NCBI RefSeq assembly: GCF_050947335.1
Contig: NC_134983.1
Span: 248,001-312,000 of the forward strand
Direction of reading: 5' to 3'
DNA: 64,000 nucleotides
Source of the DNA: Megachile rotundata
Lineage: Eukaryota; Arthropoda; Insecta; Hymenoptera; Megachilidae
Made by a program: the position numbers and the translations under genes. Numbering within the stretch: the stretch's first letter is position 1; each line of letters starts with the position of its first letter. The notes under the pieces were generated by a model, which ran no database searches, was not told the DNA's origin, and was given only the letters and a program-made list of their open reading frames with translations. Shown in pieces: positions 51,061-64,000 of this stretch.

Positions 51061-54000
51061 TCACAATCGCACAATCACAATTACACAATCACACAATCAC
51101 ACAATCACACAATCACACAACCACACAATCACACAATCACACAATCACACACTCACACAATCACACAGACACAATCACACAATCACAATCACACAATCAC
51201 AATCACACAATCACAATCACACAATCGCAATCACACAATCACAATCACACAATCACAATCACACAATCACAATCACACAATCCCAATCACACAATCACAA
51301 TCACACAATCACACAATCACAATCACACAATCACAATCACACAAACACAATCACACAATCACACAATCACTCAATCACTCAGTCACACAATCACACAATC
51401 ACACAATCACTCAATCACACAATCACACAATCAAACAATCACACAACCACACAATCACTCAAGCACGCAGTCACAATCACACAATCACACAATCACACAA
51501 TCACACGATCACACGATCACACGATCACACGATCACACGATCACACGATCACACGATCACACGATCACACAATCACACATTCACACAATCGCACAATCAC
51601 ACCATCACACAATCACACAATCACACATTCACACAATCACGCAATCACAATCACGCAATCACAATCACGCAATCACAATCACGCAATCACAATCACGCAA
51701 TCACAATCACGCAATCACACAATCACGGTCACACAATCACGGTCACTCAATCACGGTCACTCAATCACGGACACACAATCACACAGTCACACAATCACTC
51801 AATCACACAATCACACAATCACACAATCACACAATAACAATCACACAATCACACAATCACACAATCAAACAATCACACAAGCACACAATCACACAATCAC
51901 ACAATCACACAATCACATAATCACACAACCACACAACCACACAATCACACAATCACACAATCACACAATCACACAATCACACAATCACACAATCACACAA
52001 TCACACAATCACGGTCACACAATCACGATCACACAATCACGATCACACAATCACGGTCACACAATCACGGTCACACAACCACACAATCACACAATCACAC
52101 AATCACACAATCACACAATCACACAGTCATACAATCACACAATCACGCAATCACACAATCACACAATCACACAATCACACAATCACACAATCACACAATC
52201 ACACGAGCACACAATCACACAATCACACAACCACACAATCACACAGTCACACAATCACACAACCACAATCACGCAATCACACAATCACGGTCACACAATC
52301 ACGGTCACACAATCACGGTCACTCATTCGCGGTCACTCAATCACGGACACACAATCACGCAATCACACAATCACACAATCACACAATCACACAATCACGC
52401 AATCACTCAATCACACAATCACACAATCACAAAATCACAAGATCACAGAATCACACAATCACACAATCACACAGTCACACAATCACACAACCACACAATC
52501 ACTCAAGCACGCAGTCACAATCACACAATCACACAATCACACAATCACAATCACACAATCACAATCACACAATCACAATCACACAATCACAATCACACAA
52601 TCACAATCACACAATCACAATCACACAATCACAATCACACAATCACAATCACACAATCACAATCACACAATCACAATCACACAATCACACAATCACACAA
52701 TCACAATCACGCAATCACACAATCACGATTACACAATCACGATCACACGATCACAATCACACAATCACACAGTCACACAATCACACAATCACAATCACGC
52801 AATCACACAATCACGATGACACAATCGCGATCACACAATCACGATCACACAATCACGGTCACACAATCACGGTCACACAATCACACAATCACACAATCAC
52901 ACAATCACACAATCACACAATCACACAATCACACAATCACACAATCACACAATCACACAATCACACAATCACACAATCACAAAATCACAAGATCACAGAA
53001 TCACACAATCACACAATCACACAATCACACAGTCACACAGTCACACAATCGCACAACCACACAATCACACAATCACACAATCACACAATCACACAATCAC
53101 ACGATCACACGATCACACGATCACACGATCACACGATCACACGATCACACAATCACACATTCACACAATCGCACAATCACACCATCACACAATCACACCA
53201 TCACACAATCACACAATCACACATTCACACAATCACGCAATCACAATCACGCAATCACAATCACGCAATCACAATCACGCAATCACACAATCACGGTCAC
53301 ACAATCACGGTCACTCAATCACGGTCACTCAATCACGGACACACAATCACACAGTCACACAATCACTCAATCACACAATCACACAATCACACAATCACAC
53401 AATCACACAATAACAATCACACAATCACACAATCACACAATCAAACAATCACACAATCACACAATCACACAATCACACAATCACACAATCACACAATCAC
53501 ACAATCACACAACCACACAACCACACAATCACACAATCACACAATCACACAATCACACAATCACACAATCACACAATCACTCAATCACACAATCACACAA
53601 TCACAAAATCACAAGATCACACAATCACACAATCACACAATCACACAGTCACACAATCACACAACCACACAATCACTCAAGCACGCAGTCACAATCACAC
53701 AATCACACAATCACACAATCACACGATCACACGATCACACGATCACACGATCACACAATCACACATTCACACAATCACACAATCACACCATCACACAATC
53801 ACACAATCACACAATCACACAATCAGACAATCACACAATCACACAAGCACAATCACACAGTCACACAATCTCAATCACGCAATCACACAATCACGATCAC
53901 ACAATCACACAATCACACAATCACACAATCACACAATCACACAATCACACAATCACACAATCACACAATCACACAATCACACAACCACACAATCACACAA

Positions 54001-57000
54001 GCACACAATCACTCAATCACACAATCACACAATCACACAATCACACTATCACACAATCACACAATCACACAATCACACAATCACACAATCACACAATCAC
54101 ACAATCACACAATCACACAATCACAATCACACAATAACAATCACACAATCACACAATCTCACAATCACACAATCACACAATCACACAACCACACGACCAC
54201 ACAATCACACAAGCACACAATCACTCAATCACACAATCACACAATCACACAATCACACTATCACACAATCACACAATCACTCAGTCACACAATCACACAA
54301 TCACACAATCACAATCGCACAATCACAATTACACAATCACACAATCACACAATCACACAATCACACAATCACACAACCACACAATCACACAAGCACACAA
54401 TCACACAATCACACAATCACACTATCACACAATCACACAATCACACAATCACACAATCACACAATCACTCAGTCACACAATCACACAATCACACAATCAC
54501 AATCGCACAATCACAATTACACAATCACACAATCACACAATCACACAATCACACAATCACACAATCACAATCACACAGTCACACAATCTCAATCACGCAA
54601 TCACACAATCACGATCACACAATCCCACAATCACACAATCACACAATCACACAATCACACAATCACACAATCACACAATCACACAATCACACAACCACAC
54701 AATCACACAAGCACACAATCACTCAATCACACAATCACACAATCACACAATCACACTATCACACAATCACACAATCACACAATCACACAATCACACAATC
54801 ACTCAGTCACACAATCACACAATCACACAATCACAATCGCACAATCACAATTACACAATCACACAATCACACAATCACACAATCACACAATCACAATCAC
54901 ACAGTCACACAATCTCAATCACGCAATCACACAATCACGATCACACAATCACACAATCACACAATCACACAATCACACAATCACACAATCACACAATCAC
55001 ACAATCACAAACTCACACAATCACACAGACACAATCACACAATCACAATCACACAATCACAATCACACAATCACACAATCACACAATCACACAATCACAC
55101 AATCACACAATCACACAATCACACAATCACACAATCACACAATCACACAATCACGGTCACACAATCACGGTCACTCAATCACGGTCACACAATCACGGTC
55201 ACAAAATCACGGTCACACAATCACGGTCACACAATCACACAATCACACAATCACACAATCACACAATCACACAATCACACAATCACACAATCACTCAATC
55301 ACACAATAACACACTCACACAATAACACACTCACACAATCACACAGTCACAATCACACAATCACGATCGCACAACCACACAATCACACAAACACACAATC
55401 ACACAATCACACAATCACACAATCACACAATCACACAATTACACAATCACACAATCACACCATCACACAATCACACAATCACACAATCACACAATCACAA
55501 AATCACACAATCACAATCACACAATCACAATCACACAATCACAATCACACAATCACAATCACACAATCACAATCACACAATCACAATCACACAATCACAA
55601 TCACACAATCACAATCACACAATCACAATCACACTATCACACAGTCCCACAATCACACAATCACTCAGTCACACAATCACACAATCACACAATCACAATC
55701 GCACAATCACAATTACACAATCACACAATCACACAATCACACAATCACACAATCACACAATCACAATCACACAGTCACACAATCTCAATCACGCAATCAC
55801 ACAATCACGATCACACAATCACACAATCACACAATCACACAATCACACAATCACACAATCACACAATCACACAATCACACAATCACACAATCACACAAGC
55901 ACACAATCACTCAATCACACAATCACACAATCACACAATCACACAATCACGCACTCACACAATCACACAGGCACAATCACACAATCACAATCACACAATC
56001 ACAATCACACAATCACTCAGTCACACAATCACACAATCACACAATCACACAATCACACAATCAGACAATCACACAATCACACAATCACACAATCACACAG
56101 TCACACAGTCACACAATCACACAACCACACAATCACACAATCACACAATCACACAATCACACAATCACACGATCACACGATCACACGATCACACGATCAC
56201 ACGATCACACGATCACACAATCACACATTCACACAATCGCACAATCACACCATCACACAATCACACCATCACACAATCACACAATCACACATTCACACAA
56301 TCACGCAATCACAATCACGCAATCACAATCACGCAATCACAATCACGCAATCACAATCACGCAATCACACAATCACGGTCACACAATCACAGTCACTCAA
56401 TCACGGTCACTCAATCACGGACACACAATCACACAGTCACACAATCACTCAATCACACAATCACACAATCACACAATCACACAATAACAATCACACAATC
56501 ACACAATCACACAATCAAACAATCACACAATCACACAATCACACAATCACACAATCACACAATCACACAATCACTCAATCACACAATAACACACTCACAC
56601 AATAACACACTCACACAATCACACAGTCACAATCACACAATCACGATCGCACAACCACACAATCACACAAACACACAATCACACAATCACACAATCACAC
56701 AATCACACAATCACACAATTACACAATCACACAATCACACCATCACACAATCACACAATCACACAATCACACAATCACAAAATCACACAATCACAATCAC
56801 ACAATCACAATCACACAATCACAATCACACAATCACAATCACACAATCACAATCACACAATCACAATCACACAATCACAATCACACAATCACAATCACAC
56901 TATCACACAGTCCCACAATCACACAATCACTCAGTCACACAATCACACAATCACACAATCACAATCGCACAATCACAATTACACAATCACACAATCACAC

Positions 57001-60000
57001 AATCACACAATCACACAATCACAATCACACAGTCACACAATCTCAATCACGCAATCACACAATCACGATCACACAATCACACAATCACACAATCACACAA
57101 TCACACAATCACACAATCACACAGTCACACAATCACACAATCACACAATCACACAATCACGGTCACACAATCACGGTCACTCAATCACGGTCACACAATC
57201 ACGGTCACAAAATCACGGTCACACAATCACGGTCACACAATCACACAATCACACAATCACACAATCACACAATCACACAATCACACAATCACACAATCAC
57301 TCAATCACACAATAACACACTCACACAATAACACACTCACACAATCACACAGTCACAATCACACAATCACGATCGCACAACCACACAATCACACAAACAC
57401 ACAATCACACAATCACACAATCACACAATCACACAATCACACAATTACACAATCACACAATCACACCATCACACACTCACACAATCACACAATCACACAA
57501 TCACAAAATCACACAATCACAATCACACAATCACAATCACACAATCACAATCACACAATCACAATCACACAATCACAATCACACAATCACAATCACACAA
57601 TCACAATCACACTATCACACAGTCCCACAATCACACAATCACTCAGTCACACAATCACACAATCACACAATCACAATCGCACAATCACAATTACACAATC
57701 ACACAATCACACAATCACAATCACACAGTCACACAATCTCAATCACGCAATCACACAATCACGATCACACAATCACACAATCACACAATCACACAATCAC
57801 ACAATCACACAATCACACAATCACACAATCACACAATCACACAAGCACACAATCACTCAATCACACAATCACACAATCACACAATCACACAATCACACAA
57901 TCACGCACTCACACAATCACACAGGCACAATCACACAATCACAATCACACAATCACAATCACACAATCACTCAGTCACACAATCACACAATCACACAATC
58001 ACACAATCAGACAATCACACAATCACACAATCACACAATCACACAGTCACACAGTCACACAATCACACAACCACACAATCACAAAATCACACAATCACAC
58101 AATCACACAATCACACGATCACACGATCACACGATCACACGATCACACGATCACACGATCACACAATCACACATTCTCACAATCGCACAATCACACCATC
58201 ACACAATCACACCATCACACAATCACACAATCACACATTCACACAATCACGCAATCACAATCACGCAATCACAATCACGCAATCACAATCACGCAATCAC
58301 AATCACGCAATCACAATCACGCAATCACACAATCACGGTCACAAAATCACAGTCACTCAATCACGGTCACTCAATCACGGACACACAATCACACAGTCAC
58401 ACAATCACTCAATCACACAATCACACAATCACACAATCACACAATAACAATCACAAAATCACACAATCACACAATCAAACAATCACACAATCACACAATC
58501 ACACAATCACACAATCACACAATCACACAATCACTCAATCACACAATAACACACTCACACAATAACACACTCACACAATCACACAGTCACAATCACACAA
58601 TCACGATCGCACAACCACACAATCACACAAACACACAATCACACAATCACACAATCACACAATCACACAATTACACAATCACACAATCACACCATCACAC
58701 AATCACACAATCACACAATCACAATCGCACAATCACAATTACACAATCACACAATCACACAATCACACAATCACACAATCACTATCACACAGTCACACAA
58801 TTTCAATCACGCAATCACACAATCACGATCACACAATCACACAATCACACAATCACACAATCACACAATCACACAATCACACAATCACACAATCACACAA
58901 TCACACAATCACACAATCACACAATCACACAATCACACAAGCACACAATCACTCAATCACACAATCACACAATCACACAATCACACAATCACACAATCAC
59001 GCACTCACACAATCACACAGGCACAATCACACAATCACAATCACACAATCACAATCACACAATCACTCAGTCACACAATCACACAATCACACAATCACAC
59101 AATCACACAATCAGACAATCACACAATCACACAATCACACAATCACACAGTCACACAGTCACACAATCACACAACCACACAATCACACAATCACACAATC
59201 ACACAATCACACAATCACACGATCACACGATCACACGATCACACGATCACACGATCACACGATCACACAATCACACATTCACACAATCGCACAATCACAC
59301 CATCACACAATCACACCATCACACAATCACACAATCACACATTCACACAATCACGCAATCACAATCACGCAATCACAATCACGCAATCACAATCACGCAA
59401 TCACAATCACGCAATCACACAATCACGGTCACACAATCACAGTCACTCAATCACGGTCACTCAATCACGGACACACAATCACACAGTCACACAATCACTC
59501 AATCACACAATCACACAATCACACAATCACACAATAACAATCACACAATCACACAATCACACAATCAAACAATCACACAATCACACAATCACACAATCAC
59601 ACAATCACACAATCACACAATCACGGTCACACAATCACGATCACACAATCACGATCACACAATCACGGTCACACAATCACGGTCACACAACCACACAATC
59701 ACACAATCACACAATCACACAATCACACAGTCATACAATCACACAATCACGCAATCACACAATCACACAATCACACAATCACACAATCACACAATCACTC
59801 AATCACACAATCACACAATCACAAAATCACAAGATCACACAATCACACAATCACACAATCACACAGTCACACAATCACACAACCACACAATCACTCAAGC
59901 ACGCAGTCACAATCACACAATCACACAATCACACAATCACACGATCACACGATCACACGATCACACGATCACACGATCACACGATCACACAATCACACAT

Positions 60001-63000
60001 TCACACAATCACACAATCACACCATCACACAATCACACAATCACACATTCACACAATCACGCAATCACAATCACGCAATCACAATCACGCAATCACACAA
60101 TCACGGTCACACAATCACGGTCACTCAATCACGGTCACTCAATCACGGACACACAATCACACAGTCACACAATCACTCAATCACACAATCACACAATCAC
60201 ACAATCACACAATAACAATCACACAATCACACAATCACACAATCAAACAATCACACAATCACACAATCACACAATCACACAATCACACAATCACACAATC
60301 ACATAATCACACAACCACACAACCACACAATCACACAATCACACAATCACACAATCACACAATCACACGATCACACGATCACACGATCACACGATCACAC
60401 GATCACACGATCACACAATCACACATTCACACAATCACACAATCACACCATCACACAATCACACAATCACACAAACACAATCAGACAATCACACAATCAC
60501 ACAATCACACAATCACACAATCACACAGTCACACAGTCACACAATCACACAACCACACAATCACACAATCACACAATCACACAATCACACACTCACACAA
60601 TCACACAGACACAATCACACAATCACAATCACACAATCACAATCACACAATCACACAATCACACAATCACACAATCACACAATCACACAATCACACAATC
60701 GCACAATCACACAATCACACAATCACACAATCACACAATCACACAATCACACAATCACACAATCACACAATCACACAATCACACAATCACACAATCACAC
60801 AATCACACAATCACACAATCACAAAATCTCACAATCACACAATCACACAATCACACAATCACACAATCACAAAATCACACAATCACACAATCACACAATC
60901 ACTCAGTCACACAGTCACACAATCACACAATCACAATCACGCAATCACACAATCACAATCACACAATCACGGTCACACAATCACGGTCACACAATCACGG
61001 TCACTCAATCACGGTCACACAATCACGGTCACACAATCACGGTCACACAATCACGGTCACACAATCACGGTCACACAATCACGGTCACACAATCACACAA
61101 TCACACAATCACACAATCACACCATCACACAATCACACAATCACACAATCACACAATCACAAAATCACACAATCACAATCACACAATCACGGTCACACAA
61201 TCACGGTCACACAATCACACAATCACACAATCACACAATCACACAATCACAATCGCACAATCACAATTACACAATCACACAATCACACAATCACACAATC
61301 ACACAATCACAATCACACAGTCACACAATCTCAATCACGCAATCACACAATCACGATCACACAATCACACAATCACACAATCACACAATCACACAATCAC
61401 ACAATCACACAATCACACAATCACACAATCACACAATCACACAATCACACAAGCACACAATCACTCAATCACACAATCACACAATCACACAATCACACAA
61501 TCACACAATCACACAATCACGCCCTCACACAATCACGCACTCACACAATCACACAGACACAATCACACAATCACAATCACACAATCACAATCACACAATC
61601 ACTCAGTCACACAATCACACAATCACACAATCACACAATCACACAATCAGACAATCACACAATCACACAATCACACAATCACACAGTCACACAGTCACAC
61701 AATCACACAACCACACAATCACACAATCACACAATCACACAATCACACAATCACACGATCACACGATCACACGATCACACGATCACACGATCACACGATC
61801 ACACAATCACACATTCACACAATCACACCATCACACAATCACACAATCACACATTCACACAATCACGCAATCACAATCACGCAATCACAATCACGCCATC
61901 ACAATCACGCAATCACAATCACGCAATCACAATCACGCAATCACACAATCACGGTCACACAATCACGGTCACTCAATCACGGTCACTCAATCACGGACAC
62001 ACAATCACACAGTCACACAATCACTCAATCACACAATCACACAATCACACAATCACACAATAACAATCACACAATCACACAATCACACAATCAAACAATC
62101 ACACAATCACACAATCACACAATCACACAATCACACAATCACACAATCACACAATCACACAACCACACAACCACACAATCACACAATCACACAATCACAC
62201 AATCACACAATCACACAATCACACAATCACTCAATCACACAATCACACAATCACAAAATCACAAGATCACACAATCACACAATCACACAATCACACAGTC
62301 ACACAATCACACAACCACACAATCACTCAAGCACGCAGTCACAATCACACAATCACACAATCACACAATCACACGATCACACGATCACACGATCACACGA
62401 TCACACGATCACACGATCACACGATCACACAATCACACATTCACACAATCACACAATCACACCATCACACAATCACACAATCACACAATCACACAATCAG
62501 ACAATCACACAATCACACAATCACACAGTCACACAGTCACACAATCACACAACCACACAATCACACAATCACACAATCACACAATCACACACTCACACAA
62601 TCACACAGACACAATCACACAATCACAATCACACAATCACAATCACACAATCACACAATCACACAATCACACAATCACACAATCACACAATCACACAATC
62701 ACACAATCACACAATCACACAATCACACAATCACACAATCACACAATCATACAATCACACAATCACACAATCACACAATCACAATCACACAATAACAATC
62801 ACACAATCACACAATCTCACAATCACACAATCACACAATCACACAACCACACGACCACACAATCACACAAGCACACAATCACTCAATCACACAATCACAC
62901 AATCACACAATCACACTATCACACAATCACACAATCACTCAGTCACACAATCACACAATCACACAATCACAATCGCACAATCACAATTACACAATCACAC

Positions 63001-63730
63001 AATCACACAATCACACAATCACACAATCACACAATCACAATCACACAGTCACACAATCTCAATCACGCAATCACACAATCACGATCACACAATCACACAA
63101 TCACACAATCACACAATCACACAATCTCACAATCACACAATCACACAATCACACAACCACACAATCACACAAGCACACAATCACTCAATCACACAATCAC
63201 ACAATCACACAATCACACTATCACACAATCACACAATCACACAATCACACAATCACACAATCACTCAGTCACACAATCACACAATCACACAATCACAATC
63301 GCACAATCACAATTACACAATCACACAATCACACAATCACACAATCACACAATCACAATCACACAGTCACACAATCTCAATCACGCAATCACACAATCAC
63401 GATCACACAATCACACAATCACACAATCACACAATCACACAATCACACAATCACACAATCACACAATCACAAACTCACACAATCACACAGACACAATCAC
63501 ACAATCACAATCACACAATCACAATCACACAATCACACAATCACACAATCACACAATCACACAATCACACAATCACTCAATCACACAATCACACAATCAC
63601 ACAATCACGGTCACACAATCACGGTCACTCAATCACGGTCACACAATCACGGTCACAAAATCACGGTCACACAATCACGGTCACACAATCACACAATCAC
63701 ACAATCACACAATCACACAATCACACAATC
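51061..63730. repeat. Segmental tandem duplication of 12.8 kb, copy 2
   Basis: Follows copy 1 in order to the acggtc cluster at 63607 (copy 1: 50939, offset 12,668). It differs from copy 1 by real changes: a 122-bp deletion near 57.1 kb, an acacactc unit near 57,471, an acaaacac unit near 60,471, and an accatc stretch near 60,021 that copy 1 lacks (16 bp). These argue against a plain assembly duplicate. The open frame 52816-56487 is the counterpart of 40026-43697. Confidence 0.84.
57065..57164. repeat. Site of a 122-bp deletion in copy 2
   Basis: The distance from acgatc to the next acggtc is 216 bp in copy 1 (44275 to 44491) but 94 bp here (57065 to 57159). The missing part carries the acaaactc, acagacac and paired acaatc marks. 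A private acacagtc unit sits at about 57,119. The deletion explains most of the drop in offset from 12,790 to 12,668. Confidence 0.8.
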
Positions 63731-64000
63731 ACACAATCACACAATCACTCAATCACACAATAACACACTCACACAATAACACACTCACACAATCACACAG
63801 TCACAATCACACAATCACGATCGCACAACCACACAATCACACAAACACACAATCACACAATCACACAATCACACAATCACACAATCACACAGTCACACAA
63901 TCACACAATCACACAATCACACAATCACACAATCACACAATCACACAATCACACAATCACACAATCACACAATCACACAATCACACAATCACACAATCAC
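63731..64000. repeat. Right flank of the 12.8-kb duplication
   Basis: After copy 2 the order continues with actcaatc, two aataacac breakers (63759 onward), acgatc with acaacc, and acaaacac. This is the same order as 31,829-31,930 (offset 31,930). The last 110 bp are nearly pure acacaatc. The array continues beyond the window. Confidence 0.75.

Larger units (their letters stand above)
1..64000. repeat. Satellite array of the 8-mer ACACAATC, filling the window
   Basis: Every line of the window is made of the 8-bp unit acacaatc or a close variant. Single-base variants include acacgatc, acgcaatc, actcaatc, acacagtc, acacaacc, acactatc, acacattc and acagacaatc-type changes; 6-bp forms are acaatc, acggtc, acgatc and acagtc. 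No interval of non-repeat sequence was seen, and the array runs through both window ends, so its full length is unknown. The + strand is A/C-rich and almost free of G; the complement is T/G-rich. I do not recognise a named satellite family. The size and layering suggest eukaryotic heterochromatin; that is an inference from structure, not from a match. Confidence 0.97.

Noticed and set aside
52816..56487. Second open frame of 1,223 codons
   Set aside because: Counterpart of 40026-43697 in the duplicate segment. Equal length reflects duplication with compensating 8-bp changes, not selection on a protein.
1..64000. CRISPR array
   Set aside because: There are no unique spacers between repeats; the units are contiguous 6-8 bp tandem copies.
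1..64000. Telomeric repeat tract
   Set aside because: The G-rich strand GATTGTGT lacks the GG/GGG runs of common telomere repeats, and the ordered variants and nested duplications are more like an internal satellite. A subtelomeric position remains possible.
1..64000. G-quadruplex or i-motif potential
   Set aside because: Runs of three G or C are essentially absent; the longest G run on the + strand is the GG of acggtc.
1..64000. Simple assembly duplication of the 10.3-kb and 12.8-kb segments
   Set aside because: The copies differ by private substitutions and by indels of 8 to about 950 bp, which a mere double assembly of one locus would not give. Collapsed or mis-joined repeats cannot be fully excluded without reads.

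Overview
The whole 64 kb is one satellite array. The unit on the + strand is the 8-mer ACACAATC (GATTGTGT on the other strand). I found no unique sequence, gene, RNA gene, transposon, CRISPR array or regulatory site. The + strand is mostly A and C with some T, and G occurs only in variant units. An array of this size and layering points to eukaryotic heterochromatin, perhaps pericentromeric or subtelomeric, in a long-read assembly. I do not recognise the repeat family and cannot name the organism.

The array is built from a small set of variants: 8-mers (acacgatc, acgcaatc, actcaatc, acacagtc, acacaacc, acacattc, accatcac-type units), 6-mers (acaatc, acggtc, acgatc, acagtc) and rare breakers (acaataac, acataatc, acgatgac, actgaatc). 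Their order is not random. It forms kilobase-long 'barcodes' that recur, so the array has higher-order structure made by nested tandem duplication.

Layout: (1) about 0.4-6.3 kb holds three tandem copies of a unit of about 1.9 kb (spacing 1,908 then 1,868/1,860 bp). (2) About 5.85-16.15 kb is repeated at about 16.15-25.5 kb, at an offset of 10,298 bp that falls to about 9,346 bp through indels; inside it an older duplication of about 4.2 kb spacing is visible. (3) 24.2-28.7 kb holds tandem copies with spacings of about 1.29-1.30 kb and about 3.4 kb. (4) 28.7-38.2 kb is a mosaic of blocks also found further right. (5) About 38.28-51.06 kb is repeated at about 51.06-63.73 kb (offset 12,788-12,798 bp, then about 12,668 bp after a 122-bp deletion). 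(6) The last 270 bp resume the order seen near 31.8 kb.

Long open frames on the + strand, up to 1,223 codons, are a by-product of the repeat, which has no stop in any + frame. They are not annotated as genes. Boundaries inside runs of the pure unit are uncertain by tens of bases. All positions were read by eye from landmark units.
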